40,163 nucleotides of DNA from Parasitella parasitica (GCA_025201805.1 MU619270.1:33181-73343); one strand, 5' to 3'. Positions 20,791 to 31,513 are shown, counted from the stretch's first letter. The notes: generated by a model not told the origin, from the sequence alone. Numbers and translations are program-made.

Positions 20791-21379
20791 AGGGACGAAA
20801 AAATGTAGATTTATTTTGGTCGAGACAAAATTTTAATTTTTGGCGGAAATAATAAAGCCACAGTTGTAAACAAGGTATTAAAATGTAGGTATTGACATGA
20901 TGTTTTGTTTGGTCAAGTTTATAGAGCTGCAGGTGCTCAAAATATACTTGATTTAACTCAAAAACTATCAAAAAAGATGTTTTTTGAATATTTGAAAATT
21001 GGTAGTGAGAAAAGATGTTTATATAGCCGTGTAATTTACATGGTTAGATTCAAAATTTATTTTTTGTCATAAAACACTTGGTTCGCATTTCCGATATACT
21101 TAATACGTTCTTGAGATATCTAGCAACCAACTCTGCAAGATTTTTGAAAATCTGGTTTGGGCCAAATGGACACACACTGCTGAGATTCAATCTACAGCCT
21201 CCATTGTCGCTGTAAATGAGTGCCACACCTATTTTCAATTGAACAGCAAAGGATGGTCCTAATAGTAGGTAATTTGAATATGTCTCAATATGAATCAATA
21301 GCTGAGATACTGTATAATACGGCCTCAAAAGCCATGTTTATATACCTTCATTTTGGATGAAATAAATACTACCAAACCC

Positions 21380-21550
21380 GAAATGTTACCCGTTTCCCCG
21401 CTTTAAGGCATAATTTGCAATCACTGATATCTTTACAAACTACTAAGCAATAAAAGTACAGTCTTTAGCTAAAATCTTTTTCTTTTGCACCGTTTTACAA
21501 CATATTCAAGCCTCATGCACTTCTGACCATTTTTTAACATTGACTGTTTG
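21380..21550. repeat. Imperfect direct repeat, right copy
   Basis: Right-hand partner of 19899-20075. The two copies bracket the dispersed-repeat segment at 20.57-20.93 kb and could be the decayed ends of one inserted element, though I see no target-site duplication. Confidence 0.6.
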
Positions 21551-24500
21551 AAGCTGCAGCCGCAACTTTTTGAATTTCCCAGACTTGGTTCCTTAACTCT
21601 TTGATTGCCTGTGTAGCGATAGAGGTTACCCAGGATAGCAAAATCAACAAAGATACATTTATTAGTGATGTTTTGGCACTCTTCTGTTGTCTAATTATGT
21701 AATTTCTTCGTACATTTTCAGCTGTCAAGCTTCTTGAGTTATCTTTTTCAATCGCTTTGTTTTGTATTATAAGCAAGACGCCCACACTTTAGTCTAACTA
21801 TATCATTTCATAAACTTCAACGAGTTTGAAAAGCCTAGGTTTTTATAAGCCTTGCAAGAGATGTTGATAATTTTACCCCAGATAAACCCTTTATTGAAAG
21901 TTGAGAGCTGGTTATCCTAAAGCATATATGGTAATTCCATATCACAGTATCGATTGTAAAATAGCAATATATATCTAATCGAATCAGAAGAAATCACATA
22001 AATGCTTTGTTTACGGACTGTTTGCACAATTCAGACAAATTGTAATAGGTCTTCAAGTGTTGCCTTACAATTGTAATAGATGCTTTCTGTTCTGCATCTA
22101 TATTGCGAGTCGTAAACACACACATACACAAAACTTCTAAGAGATTTCTTCTTCGTCCAAGAGGCCAGTGGACAAGTTCTGAATGTTACCAGAGGCAAGA
22201 GAAAGGTTCAGTTGTATGCAAAGTACAATGATTTCGCCTGTATAAACCTTGTTTATCTCTTTTTTGGCCATCGTTGCCTTTTCCAGCTCTCGGTTTATTC
22301 TTCTTATCTTTTCTTTTTTGGGATGTCAGTCGATTTATAAACATGCGCAAGTTGCTACCGAACTGGGACACAATAGTATTTTCTATACATGGCGCATCCC
22401 TATACCGCAATTTGTTATGTGTAAAAGAATTCTTTAGGAGCGTAGCTGCTAAGCTGACAGTATTTTTCCAAATATATGTTCAAACGTATTTTGCAAGTTA
22501 AATACTTCCATGTAAAACTTTTTTTGGGCATACCTTTTGAAGGTCAAAAAAAAACTCGCTTTTGCTTATTCAGTAATGAAAATAAACTTTACATGCGCAA
22601 AAGTATGAGCGATAACTGTATTTTTTTGTAAGCGCAAGTTTTGCAAGCCCAAGTATATGATCTGGCTTTCCACTGTGTACAAGAGGTGGGAGCGCTCTTG
22701 TTCGTTGTTGTTTTCAGACGGTTCACCTTTGATTGTGATGCTAGATATAGATTTACATAATACATAGGGTAAAGAAGAGCGAGGAAAGTGATTGATAGCA
22801 TTTTTATTGATTTGATCCGTAAGAACCCATAAAAAATTGCTTCAAGCTTAGCCCACATTTGTGTTAAAACCAAAACAAATGCTACGAGCCTGCTAGCATA
22901 CAAATCTAAGGCCTCCCTCTTATTTCCTTCATTTGGCACCAGCAGAATGCATCCCCAATTATCAAGTGTTTCAAACACCAAATCAACATAGGCGTAAAGT
23001 GGCCTGTTAAGAAGGCTGGTATTGGAATAAAGGCACGATACCTTCTCTAATCTACGCCTTACCCATTGACTGCAAACTTGAGACTACTTTATAAAAGATA
23101 GACAGGAAACTACCTCTCTAGAGTTCGTGCGTGTTATACTGTATTACAAGGGCAGCTTTTTTTTTTAAAGACACAAATTTGGAAATGTCTCGTGAGGAGA
23201 GTTTGCTTGCCATTTAGCCCTATTTTGATGTGTACCACTTTTAGGAAGATCCAGTGTATCTCTCGACAAAAACAACAACAACAGCGACAAAAGCTACGAA
23301 TCTGGACTCTTCTCAAAGATGTCGTAAATTTCTGCTATCAACAGAAATGACAATTTTGTACAGCAAAATGTTTACATGTTAGTCTACCTTGGTTTTTAAT
23401 AGCAGAAGACGTTGAACTACTCTACAATAGTTACGCTGAGGCCAAGCATAATAAGTATATGGATTATTCGAAGAGTTCGTTCATCTATAATCGCTTTTTA
23501 TATTTATATATATAGGATTTCCATTCACAGCATTCAAATCAGCCGATTCATGAGGATAAAAAGTAAAATATCGTACCATGCTGAATATATAAACTTATCC
23601 TCCGCATTACTGTTGTTTATATTTTATTAATTCACAACCGCTCATCCTGAACATGCAGTGGAATTGAGTGATGTTTCATACCTTTAGTATTTTGAATTAC
23701 AAGTCTTGAGGCAAACCTAATTTTCTCTAGTGTTGGCCATTGGCAGCATGTATATCCTTGTCATATATAACTCTCGCTATTTTTTTTATTTTTTTTTGAA
23801 AATTTGCCATATGTATATTAATAACGCCTTTTGTAGGTTTTTCTTTTAAGGGGGTATTTCAGAACGATAAATTTAAATCAAAAAAATATGTTATCAAGAT
23901 AATGGTCATAATAGAGAAAGTAAGACAAGGCGTAAACCTTGTTCTTTTGTTGTCAGACGCAAGGTACTTTTCGTGCCCAGAAGTAGCAAAGAAAGAGCTA
24001 TTCAGGAGTCTCGGAAGCATTTCGTTCAACCCCTCCTCTTGTCTGATGATGTACATGTCAATAAAAAAAATCAACTACGCAGTGTTGGATATGACAAGAA
24101 ACGCCATCGTGGGCGTTGCATGGCATTTAGTATATATTATATAGAAACCGATGACTTCATAATGAGCATGAATGCCGATATATTCAAAAAAAAAAATTGA
24201 ACTAAATGCCTGGCCGCTTCTGCCCAGATGTGTTTCTTTCTAATTGATATGTGTAACACAAGGTTAAGGTTTTCCAATTGAGGATAACAAGATCACAGGA
24301 ACGAGCTGTCCAACTATCGTAACTAGTGTCAATTGATTGGTTGAATCAGAGTGTGGGCCTTCTTGAGATGTCGATTTCAAGATTCATTTTACATGAACAA
24401 AAACAGAACATGAATTCTAATTATAAACAAAGATAAACATGATAATAATATTTGTTATATAATGGTTTAAATTGAGAATCATTTTACATCATTATGATGA

Positions 24501-25510
24501 TCCCCACAAGATAATCTCAAGATAGCATTCGGAAATTCAGGCACGGACTCTTTTTTTCAACGTAATTTCGATTTACGTTTCTACATCTTCCTTTTTGTAA
24601 ATCGCAAATGCCTTAAAAAATGGCTTTCCCGAATATTTATACCTTTTTAGTGTAATCGACCGTTCCATTTCAGTTTTTCATAACAGTAGCAGCAGGAATA
24701 AAAGACGTTGTGCTCTAGTTTGAATGTGATTTTGTTTACATGTTTATTTATTAATGGCCAAGCAGGCATGAGTGTCTAAGCGATATTTAGGATGATTGCG
24801 TCGTGTTTAAAGGGTTACAAAGTGCTATTATAGTGTTGCAATTATATCATTGTTTAATTAACAGTTGAATAGTGTCAAAGCGCTTTTCGAACACTGAATT
24901 TGCAGGTGCAACCATGTTTTTCCCATGATTCAAAAGGCAAAAGGTGCAATTGCTTGTTTATAAAAAGCGTGAACGCAATAAGGTAGGACCATTTAGCAAG
25001 AATATTTCCGCCTAATCCTCATTTTGTTTGGTACAAATGTCAAGTACACAGCCATATGACATGTGCGTGTGCGTTTACGTGTGTTTAGCACTGAGAGTTA
25101 TCCTGTCAAGCACATCAAAACTTGTTAATGTAAAGATATACTAAAAATTTGAGTACAGATTTCGCCAAATGTATTACAATGATGTTTGCGACGATCGATA
25201 GCACACTTGAGAGGTGGATAACTTTAATTGGTATAAAAATAAAGAAGCAAAATATAGTCAATTCATCAATACATAGAATAAATTGACAACATCTTCACGA
25301 GATGCACAAATACAGAACAAAAAAATACGCCACCATGAAAACATGAAATTAATTCATACTGGAATCTTTATCGTATTAGAGATTGTTTCATGATAAGAAT
25401 CCAAGAGCATAACCTACTAATAACTAAAAGGTAATCCGGCTTGTTGTGCACAATAAGTAGATCGCAATGCCTCGTTTCTGTTGCTTTGATTGCAACTGAA
25501 AAAAAATTGA

Positions 25511-25518
25511 TATAAAAG
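25511..25518 (+). promoter_or_regulatory. TATA box of the zinc-knuckle mini-gene
   Basis: TATAAAAG, 102 bp before the ATG of the 32-residue CCHC peptide. It is followed by a strongly pyrimidine-rich stretch (25525-25557) where transcription would be expected to start. Confidence 0.5.
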
Positions 25519-25612
25519 GGCACCCCTTCCACCTCTTTTTTCTTCTTCCTTCTCTTCATTACCATATTTTTTTTTCCAGGTTTCCAATACGCAAAGCTCA
25601 ATTGAAAAAAAG

Positions 25613-25768
25613 ATGTCTCAATATATAAAGCCTTTGAACTTGGAAGGAGGTCAATGGTAAGTGCGTCCACTTCAACATGCTGCCAACATGTGTTTTAACT
25701 TGATTTTCATCAGTGCATGGTGTGGAAAATACGGTCATAAAAGACTTACATGCCCTCTGCTCAAGTAA
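25613..25768 (+). CDS. 32-residue CCHC zinc-knuckle peptide, 2 exons
   Basis: Exons 25613-25656 and 25714-25768 join to 32 codons plus stop. Exon 1 gives MSQYIKPLNLEGGQ plus two bases; exon 2 completes a cysteine and gives CAWCGKYGHKRLTCPLLK. This is an exact C-x2-C-x4-H-x4-C zinc knuckle, the single-stranded-RNA-binding module of retroviral-type nucleocapsids and cellular RNA-binding proteins. The intron has a consensus GTAAGT donor, a TTTTAACTTG branch-like site and a TTTTCATCAG acceptor, and the knuckle exists only after splicing. TATAAAAG and a pyrimidine tract lie upstream. No other domain fits in the frame and no downstream exon is evident. It could be a free-standing microprotein or the first exons of a shortened gene. 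Confidence 0.6.
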
Positions 25769-26260
25769 TTAGCAACAAGATTCAATCTAACATCGAACCA
25801 TCTATTATACCACTACTTTTTTTCTTCTAAAAAAATCATCCTGTATATATTCATATATACCAATATGTTTGTTCTATCCGTGCTCGCGCGTTTCTTATCA
25901 TTTTCCTAACAAAAAAAAAAATTAACTTATGTACATATCCACATGCTCCATCCATTGACAACAAAAATTTTCATTTACTTAATTATGATATGACCCATTT
26001 CTCCTACTATTCCTCACAAGCACTCAATCGAGTAAAAATAAAAAGTTTCTGCTATTTGCCATGATATTAGATGGGCTGTGCGCTTCCTAAAGAAAGTTTT
26101 TTTTTTGTTATGATGGTTGGCAGGCAGATCGTTACAAATAAATGAATGTCAATTTTTGATTTTGTGTTTATAACAAAACATCTCATGCAGCACAGGATGG
26201 TCCCATGAGAGTTGTTAAAATATCCTGGTTTAGTGTACGACTAAATATGGCAAATCCGTT

Positions 26261-26304
26261 CTGTCTATCTGTCTATCTGTCTGTCTGTCTGTCTGTCTGT
26301 CTGT
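26261..26304. repeat. CTGT/CTAT microsatellite
   Basis: About eleven 4-bp units: CTGT alternating with CTAT, then a run of pure CTGT. An ordinary simple-sequence repeat, likely variable between strains. Confidence 0.9.
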
Positions 26305-26594
26305 TTTATTTTGCTTTGCTATTCCAATAATACAAATGCAATAAAACAGGGCGCTATTCAAGCTGTACAACTCTTAATCAAATATATGATATAACATTTA
26401 TGCAGAAATCTATCGGAAAACGGAAGGATTTTGATGGTTTCCCTGTACGAATTTTCGTAGAATGCATTGTCACACGACTTGTATAGTAAGAGACACGGGT
26501 TAACCATACTCACAGCTATTATTTAATACAATGTGGAGTGATTAGAATCGATCTTAGTGCAATGGATAACTCCATTTTGCACTCCACTTCTTGC

Positions 26595-26630
26595 CTCTCC
26601 CCCCCCCCTCTCTCTCCCTCCCCTCCCTTT
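26595..26630. repeat. Polypyrimidine tract
   Basis: A C-run followed by alternating CT and CCCTCCCCTCCC, ending in T6, then GTGTGTG. A homopyrimidine stretch that could adopt non-B DNA; no function is shown by the sequence. Confidence 0.7.
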
Positions 26631-27311
26631 TTTGTGTGTGTTTTTGCCTCATCAATAATAACATGTATAACGTTCTACAACCGTTCTACTAAACTTCAAT
26701 TTTTGCCTCTCTATTCTTAGCAATTTTTAGAGTTTAATGCTTGTTCATGTAAAGGGACAAAGACAAAGAGAGGATATGAACCAAGGATACAGTGGGTCTA
26801 GAACCCAGTTGTTTGTTTTTAATTTGTAGCCTTTTGTAAATAATATATATCGCTGTGGGCGGAAAAGAATAGCAAAAAAGGGGAAGCACTGCTATACAGT
26901 TCAACACGGGCCACATTTCCTTCAAAGTAGTTTACATGAAAAAAAAAAAAAAAAAAAATAGGAGAAAAGAAGGCGAGCTAAGGGCTGGGCGCTTTTTGAC
27001 GAAGATTTGTATAAAAAGAGGGTCCAATGTCATTAGTAAATAATTAACGCAATTTACACATGAGGCTGTCATCAATACAGCAAGAAAGAATAAAGAAAAA
27101 GGGGTTCTGTATTAATTATTATTCTCTGTGAAAACATCCAAACTAAAAAGGGGCTATTCTGTTGTTCGTGAGTATATAAAATCAGTTTATTGTTGTAAGA
27201 TGGCTCCTAAATCTTACCAAAGATTTGCTCGGAAGAAGATGGCTATCAATTTTATTGTGAAAAAAAAAAAAAAAAAAAAGCCCCTTAAAAACAGGATCCC
27301 CACTCAGTCAG

Positions 27312-27318
27312 TATAAAA
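27312..27318 (+). promoter_or_regulatory. TATA box of the WWE-like gene
   Basis: TATAAAA located 62 bp before the ATG at 27374, with a pyrimidine-rich CTCCATTTTCATTTC segment between them. Confidence 0.45.
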
Positions 27319-27373
27319 CCAAAAACAACACGGTTTTTTCTCCATTTTCATTTCAATACTGTAAATATTCTAG

Positions 27374-28072
27374 ATGAGTTTCGATCGTCAGCCAGGAGAA
27401 GAACAGAGAAACCATTCAATGTTCAACAGCGACATGCTCTGGCCGTCTCAACACGTACATCCTGATTATAACCAAACGATAAATATGTCGTTGCAAGCAG
27501 ATATTTCTTCGAATAACCCACCCACCACCCAGTCTCTCGCTACAGTTATTGTCCCATCCTCATCAACTACTGTCGCCAACACTACCACAAACAGCGCTCT
27601 GTCACCTGCTATTAATACCACAAACCCAGCATCAGCCCCTCCACCCATGCTGGACCCCACAAAGGAATACCATCCAGAATGGGGCGTTATCAAAGACAAC
27701 GATTTTCATCCTTTGACTCTCAAACACCAACGTGATTTAGAGGTGCAATTTATGGAAAAGATAGCAGTTTCTGACTTTTACTTTTGGCAAGCAAATCTTG
27801 GCGGGTATTGTATGGCAGACATGATGCAAGGTAAGAATTTCATTGTTTGTACTAGTCGGTTTTGAGTGTTTAAGCCCTTGTTTCAAGGAATTGTTATATC
27901 TTCTGAAGGCTCGTTTGTATTGGAGAGAAAAATGGTTGAGGGTGCACCACATCCAGGCAGAAGAAAAAAGAAGCGTACAGCAGGGTAAGAATACATTCAG
28001 TGTGAGATACAGCCCGCAGCCAACTCACGCTAACTGCTGTTGTTTTTTTTTTTGACTCATAGACACAACTAA
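27374..28072 (+). CDS. Ser/Thr-rich protein with possible WWE-like domain
   Basis: Exons 27374-27830, 27888-27984 and 28063-28072 join to 187 residues. Residues 1-95 are low-complexity, rich in Ser, Thr, Asn and Pro. Residues about 100-168 are compact: HPEWGVIKDNDFHPLTLKHQ, RDLEVQFMEKI, then NLGGYCMADMMQGIVISSEG and SFVLERKM. The W....(8)FHP-L...DLE.QF.....Y..D.MQ......F.L.R pattern resembles the WWE domain (W-E-W, YD/F, YxIDFxTMxQ, R), which binds iso-ADP-ribose or ubiquitin-ligase partners. That is inference and the similarity is weak. A basic GRRKKKR near the end could be a nuclear localisation signal. The last intron has a CTAAC branch, T-tract and CATAG acceptor; an alternative acceptor would give a tail of similar length. 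The gene is convergent with CK2 alpha. Confidence 0.6.
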
Positions 28073-28155
28073 ATTACTTTATTACTGTTAACTATTTTTT
28101 TTTTCTCACTGCTATTTACTACACTACTGCCACCAATTTGTATTATTTGTTGTTG

Positions 28156-29352
28156 TTATTGTTGTTGTTGCTGGCGAATGGGAGCTATTTTACATACATA
28201 ATATATTATTATCACTATTATTATTAAAACAACTATTATAAAAAACATACCGAAATAAGGGTGGTCCATGGCTTCTTTAGCTGTGGGTCTATCTTGATGA
28301 TCATATTGCAACAATTTGTCTAATAAATCAAATAATTCGTCTGACATGTAATTTTGGTTTTCATTTGTGACGAATTTGCTCCAAGGCTTTACAGGGTATT
28401 TTCCAATTACTTTTGCAACGTGAGGATGTAATTTCAGATCATATTTCTTGAGATATTCGTACAACGTGTCGGTACCAATGACCCGAGCAATTTTAATCAA
28501 TTGATCATAATTGTCTGCTCCACTGAAGAAGGGCTCCTTTCTGAAAACCATTCCAGCAAGCATACAGCCAAAGCTCCACAAATCTAAACTATAGTCGTAA
28601 AAGTGGAAATCGACCAATAACTCGGGTCCCTTGAAACAGCGAGATGCAACTCGAACATTGTATTTCTCTTGAGGATGGTAAAAGTCAGCTAAACCCCAAT
28701 CAATAAGCCGCAATTGTCGCTTTTCGTGGTCAATCATGACATTGTGAGGCTTTACATCTCGATGCATGATGCCCATCGAATGCGAGTAGTCGAGCGCTCT
28801 TAAAAGTTCGTACATGTAAAAGCGAATATCCATGTCGGTGAATTTAGGATACAAAGTTCGGAAATCAATGTTGTTGATACTTTCAAAGATCAAGCAGGGC
28901 ACCCGAGACTATAGCATACAAAGACATGCTTAGAACCCTCCAATATGCTCTATTTAATGCACACAGACAAAACACACTGTACCTCAGGGTCGCGTACGAC
29001 ATCTAACAATCCCACAATGTTGGGTCCTCCTGTTAGGTTTTGTAAGATCTTGATCTCTCTCTTGATCTTTTTCTTCTTCACGGGCTTCAATACCTTGATA
29101 ACGCATTGCTCTTGATTTAATGCATTAATTCCAGAAAATACTTCAGAGTACTTTCCTCGGCCGATTTTTCTACTAATTTCATAGATATCCTGCGATCTAA
29201 TTTACAACAGTGATGTAAGTGATCTCGACTCCCCTGACTTTTCGAATGTAAATCAGTTACCCCCAGGTGACTTGAAGCTGCTCATAATCGTAATATTCTT
29301 TGGGTTTGTTGGTATTTGCATAGGGATATACCTTTGCAATACTATCAGACAT
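28156..29352 (-). CDS. CKA1: Casein kinase II catalytic subunit alpha
   Basis: Constitutively active acidophilic Ser/Thr kinase acting in nucleus and cytosol, usually with two beta subunits. Exons 29352-29261, 29196-28983, 28908-28251 and 28184-28156 join to 330 residues. Motifs are the glycine loop GRGKYSEVF, catalytic VIKVLK, the CK2-specific basic patch [25 protein letters not shown] in place of DFG (CK2 hallmark), [18 protein letters not shown] and [16 protein letters not shown]. The P+1 loop reads ASRCFKGPE, with Cys193 where CK2 normally has Tyr. After HPYF the last intron is followed by APIRQQQQ and stop. That intron (28250-28185, 66 nt) is in frame and free of stops. The gene is divergent from the RFC gene, sharing a 428-bp upstream region. 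Confidence 0.96.
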
Positions 29353-29780
29353 CGTTTGTAGCTAGATTAAAAAGAAGTGGAAAAAAAAAAAAAAGAAAAA
29401 GAAAAGAGAATAAAGAGTCATGAAAAGAACATCTTCATCCTCTTGTCTTTTCAAGCCCAGTGAACAGATGCAATGATTGAACCTTGGAGACAGGCTGCCG
29501 TGTTGTCAAATTCGCAGACGATGCGGATTTGTCTTCCAAGCAAATGACAAGTTGATCAATTGACAATGAAATTTTGCAATGCAATATATCTTCAAGCCAA
29601 GCGTAGGCTTGCTTATGTTGGTTTGCTGTTTTATTTGGTCGCATTCCTCTTGAAAGCCATACTAGTTAGACAGTGTAAAAGCAGTCAGTCAGGCCTTGCT
29701 AATGCTTGTCAGGCCGAAAAGGGGCGCGTTCGCGAACTAGAACCAAAAGCTTATTCTTCTTTCACAGCATATCAGTTAAA
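29353..29780. promoter_or_regulatory. Bidirectional upstream region, CK2 alpha / RFC
   Basis: 428 bp between two divergent ATGs. It includes an A-run next to the CK2 start and a CpG-rich patch GGGGCGCGTTCGCGAAC (29721-29737) 44-60 bp before the RFC ATG, with an ACGCG core on the minus strand (29725-29729). No separate gene seen. Confidence 0.45.
29725..29729 (-). promoter_or_regulatory. ACGCG (MCB/E2F-like core) upstream of RFC
   Basis: The core of the MBF site (ACGCGT) and of E2F-like GCGC elements, which drive G1/S transcription of DNA-replication genes in fungi. It lies 52 bp before the RFC subunit ATG. Five bases alone are weak evidence. Confidence 0.25.
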
Positions 29781-31047
29781 ATGCCTCCTTCAGCAATGGA
29801 AATCGATTCTCAGCCCTTGAAAGTGGCAAGCACGTCGGCATCAAGCGAGGAAGATGGTTATGTGTTGCCCTGGTAAAGTTTAGTTACATGTGCAATGTTA
29901 CAATCGAGTAAACTAATTTGGTGAAATAGGGTAGAGAAGTACAGACCTGTTACTCTAAAGGATATTGTTGGCAACAAAGATGCTGTTTCGCGTTTGGAGA
30001 CAATTGCTAGAGATGGCAATCTTCCCAACGTCATTTTGACTGTTAGTATGAAAGAAACATCGCCTTTGAATGTGCATCGTATCTGACTTGTTTGATACTG
30101 TAGGGCTTACCTGGTATTGGCAAAACCACAAGTATACTGTGTCTGGCTCATGATCTACTTGGTCCTTCATACAGAGATGCAGTGCTTGAATTGAACGCAT
30201 CTGATGACAGGTATTATTCTTCTGTCCATGAGATATTACGCTTGAGCTAACCCGTCTAGTTTCATAAAGAGGTATCGATGTTGTCAGAAACAGAATCAAG
30301 ACATTTGCTCAAAAGAAAGTTACTTTACCGCCCGGAAAGCACAAAATAGTTATATTAGACGAAGCTGACAGTATGACAGGTGGTGCTCAGCAAGCACTTC
30401 GTAGAACTATGGAGATTTACTCCAACACTACTCGGTTTGCTTTAGCCTGTAATCAATCCAGCAAAATCATTGAACCTATCCAATCTCGTTGTGCGGTGTT
30501 ACGTTATAACAAATTAACAGATGATCAAGTCTTGAGTAGATTAGAGGAAATATGTAGGTTAGAGAATGTAAGTGTGCAAAATCTCAATGCAGTGACATGC
30601 ACATACTGACATGTTAGTCAGGTGAAATCAAATGATGAAGGCTTGGAAGCTCTGATCTTTACGGCTGATGGGGACATGCGTCAAGCCATCAATAACTTGC
30701 AATCCACTCACTATGGCTTTGGCTATATCAATGCTGAGAATGTGTTCAAGATTTGTGACCAACCTCACCCTGTTGTGATCCAACATATGCTGGAGTATTG
30801 TGGAAAGGGTCAAGTAGATGAAGCTGTTACTTTGGTGGAACAGCTGTATCATCAAGGCTACTCATCGTTGGATATCATCACTACTATATTTAGAGTTACA
30901 AGAAATTACAATGAAATGGATGAACGTATCAGATTAGATTACTTGAAGGAAATTGGGTTCACCCATATGCGCATTTTAGATGGCCATCAGAGTATAATTC
31001 AGCTGTCGGGAATGGTTGCTAAATTGTGCGATTTATGTGCTAAATAA
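29781..31047 (+). CDS. Replication factor C small subunit (RFC2/yeast Rfc4 type)
   Basis: AAA+ subunit of the pentameric clamp loader that opens PCNA at primer-template junctions in the nucleus. Exons 29781-29872, 29930-30041, 30104-30210, 30270-30567 and 30622-31047 join to 344 residues. Boxes are [17 protein letters not shown], Walker [29 protein letters not shown], Walker [41 protein letters not shown] (sensor 1 and the SRC arginine finger), [19 protein letters not shown] (sensor 2) and the C-terminal collar. FINSENVFKVCDEPHP-like wording ([16 protein letters not shown]) places it with human RFC2/yeast Rfc4 rather than the other small subunits. A short Ser-rich N-terminal extension precedes the first box. 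Confidence 0.95.
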
Positions 31048-31513
31048 TTAAAGTGCTGTGAATTTTTGTAAAGGAGTATCACCAGAATCAGAGGGCATTG
31101 CTGTTTTCTTGTTTTAATCTACATGACTTTAAAAATTAAGCGACTAGCTGCTTGGCTACGGTAACATATGCTACTGACTTTTCTCTAGTTACTGTAGCAT
31201 ACAAAATGGTGGTAAACACTTTATATTTAACATGACTCTTTTAATTTCATAGACATTGCAAAGTTCGGTTTTGGAAAGAGGAAAGCATAGTTGCTTTGAT
31301 TGCGATATGCAAATATTACGATAAAACTTGAAACTATATGAAAATTACTTTTTTTGGTTGTAATAAAGCAACAAAAAAACAAAAAACAACAGAGAACAAT
31401 TTGCACTAAGAACAATAGTATATATTTTCCATTTATTTTACAAAAACAGAGAAAAAAAAAGGGGGGGGGGTAAACAAAACTATTTACAACAGCATTTGAC
31501 GAGGATTTGTTGT
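31048..31513. other. 3' intergenic region between RFC and 5MP
   Basis: Two convergent 3' flanks, AT-rich. An A9-G10 run (31452-31470) lies just after the 5MP stop codon. No coding frame seen. Confidence 0.55.
31452..31470. repeat. A9-G10 homopolymer junction
   Basis: Nine A followed by ten G on the plus strand, in the 3' untranslated part of the 5MP gene. A G-run this long is unusual in such AT-rich DNA and is prone to length error in sequencing. Confidence 0.85.

Larger units (their letters stand above)
19244..25612. other. 6.4-kb gene desert with decayed repeats
   Basis: No confident protein gene. Short frames such as 22186-22410 (minus; contains IVSQFGSNLRMFINRLTSQK followed by a Lys-rich stretch), 22589-22981 (minus) and 23902-24200 (plus; two overlapping frames) look like pieces of decayed coding DNA but match nothing I can name. 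The part from 19.9 to 21.6 kb contains an imperfect direct repeat pair and a copy of a dispersed repeat. From 23.3 to 25.5 kb the DNA is AT-rich with no feature I can support. No tRNA-like arm sequences were found. Confidence 0.5.
25769..27373. other. Intergenic region with simple repeats
   Basis: AT-rich DNA with several low-complexity tracts: a tetranucleotide array at 26261-26304, a C/T tract at 26595-26630 and A-runs at 26939-26959 and 27261-27279. The TATAAAA at 27312-27318 belongs to the next gene. No other gene supported. Confidence 0.55.

Noticed and set aside
22186-22981. Minus-strand ORFs in the gene desert as a transposase or nuclease remnant
   Set aside because: Some pieces (IVSQFGSNLRMFINRL) look protein-like, but I see no catalytic motif and cannot connect the frames; no name is justified without a search.
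26261-26304. Regular short repeats as a CRISPR-like array
   Set aside because: Pure 4-bp tandem units without spacers in a eukaryotic genome; a plain microsatellite.
27200-27316. 38-codon Lys-rich ORF (MAPKSYQRFARKKM...)
   Set aside because: Its basic stretch is an A-run, it has no family likeness, and its stop codon overlaps the TATA box of the next gene, so it is probably untranscribed promoter DNA.
28156-28902. CK2 alpha ORF read through to a membrane-like tail as the normal gene product
   Set aside because: Canonical splice sites remove the hydrophobic segment and give the expected soluble end; kept only as a possible retained-intron isoform.
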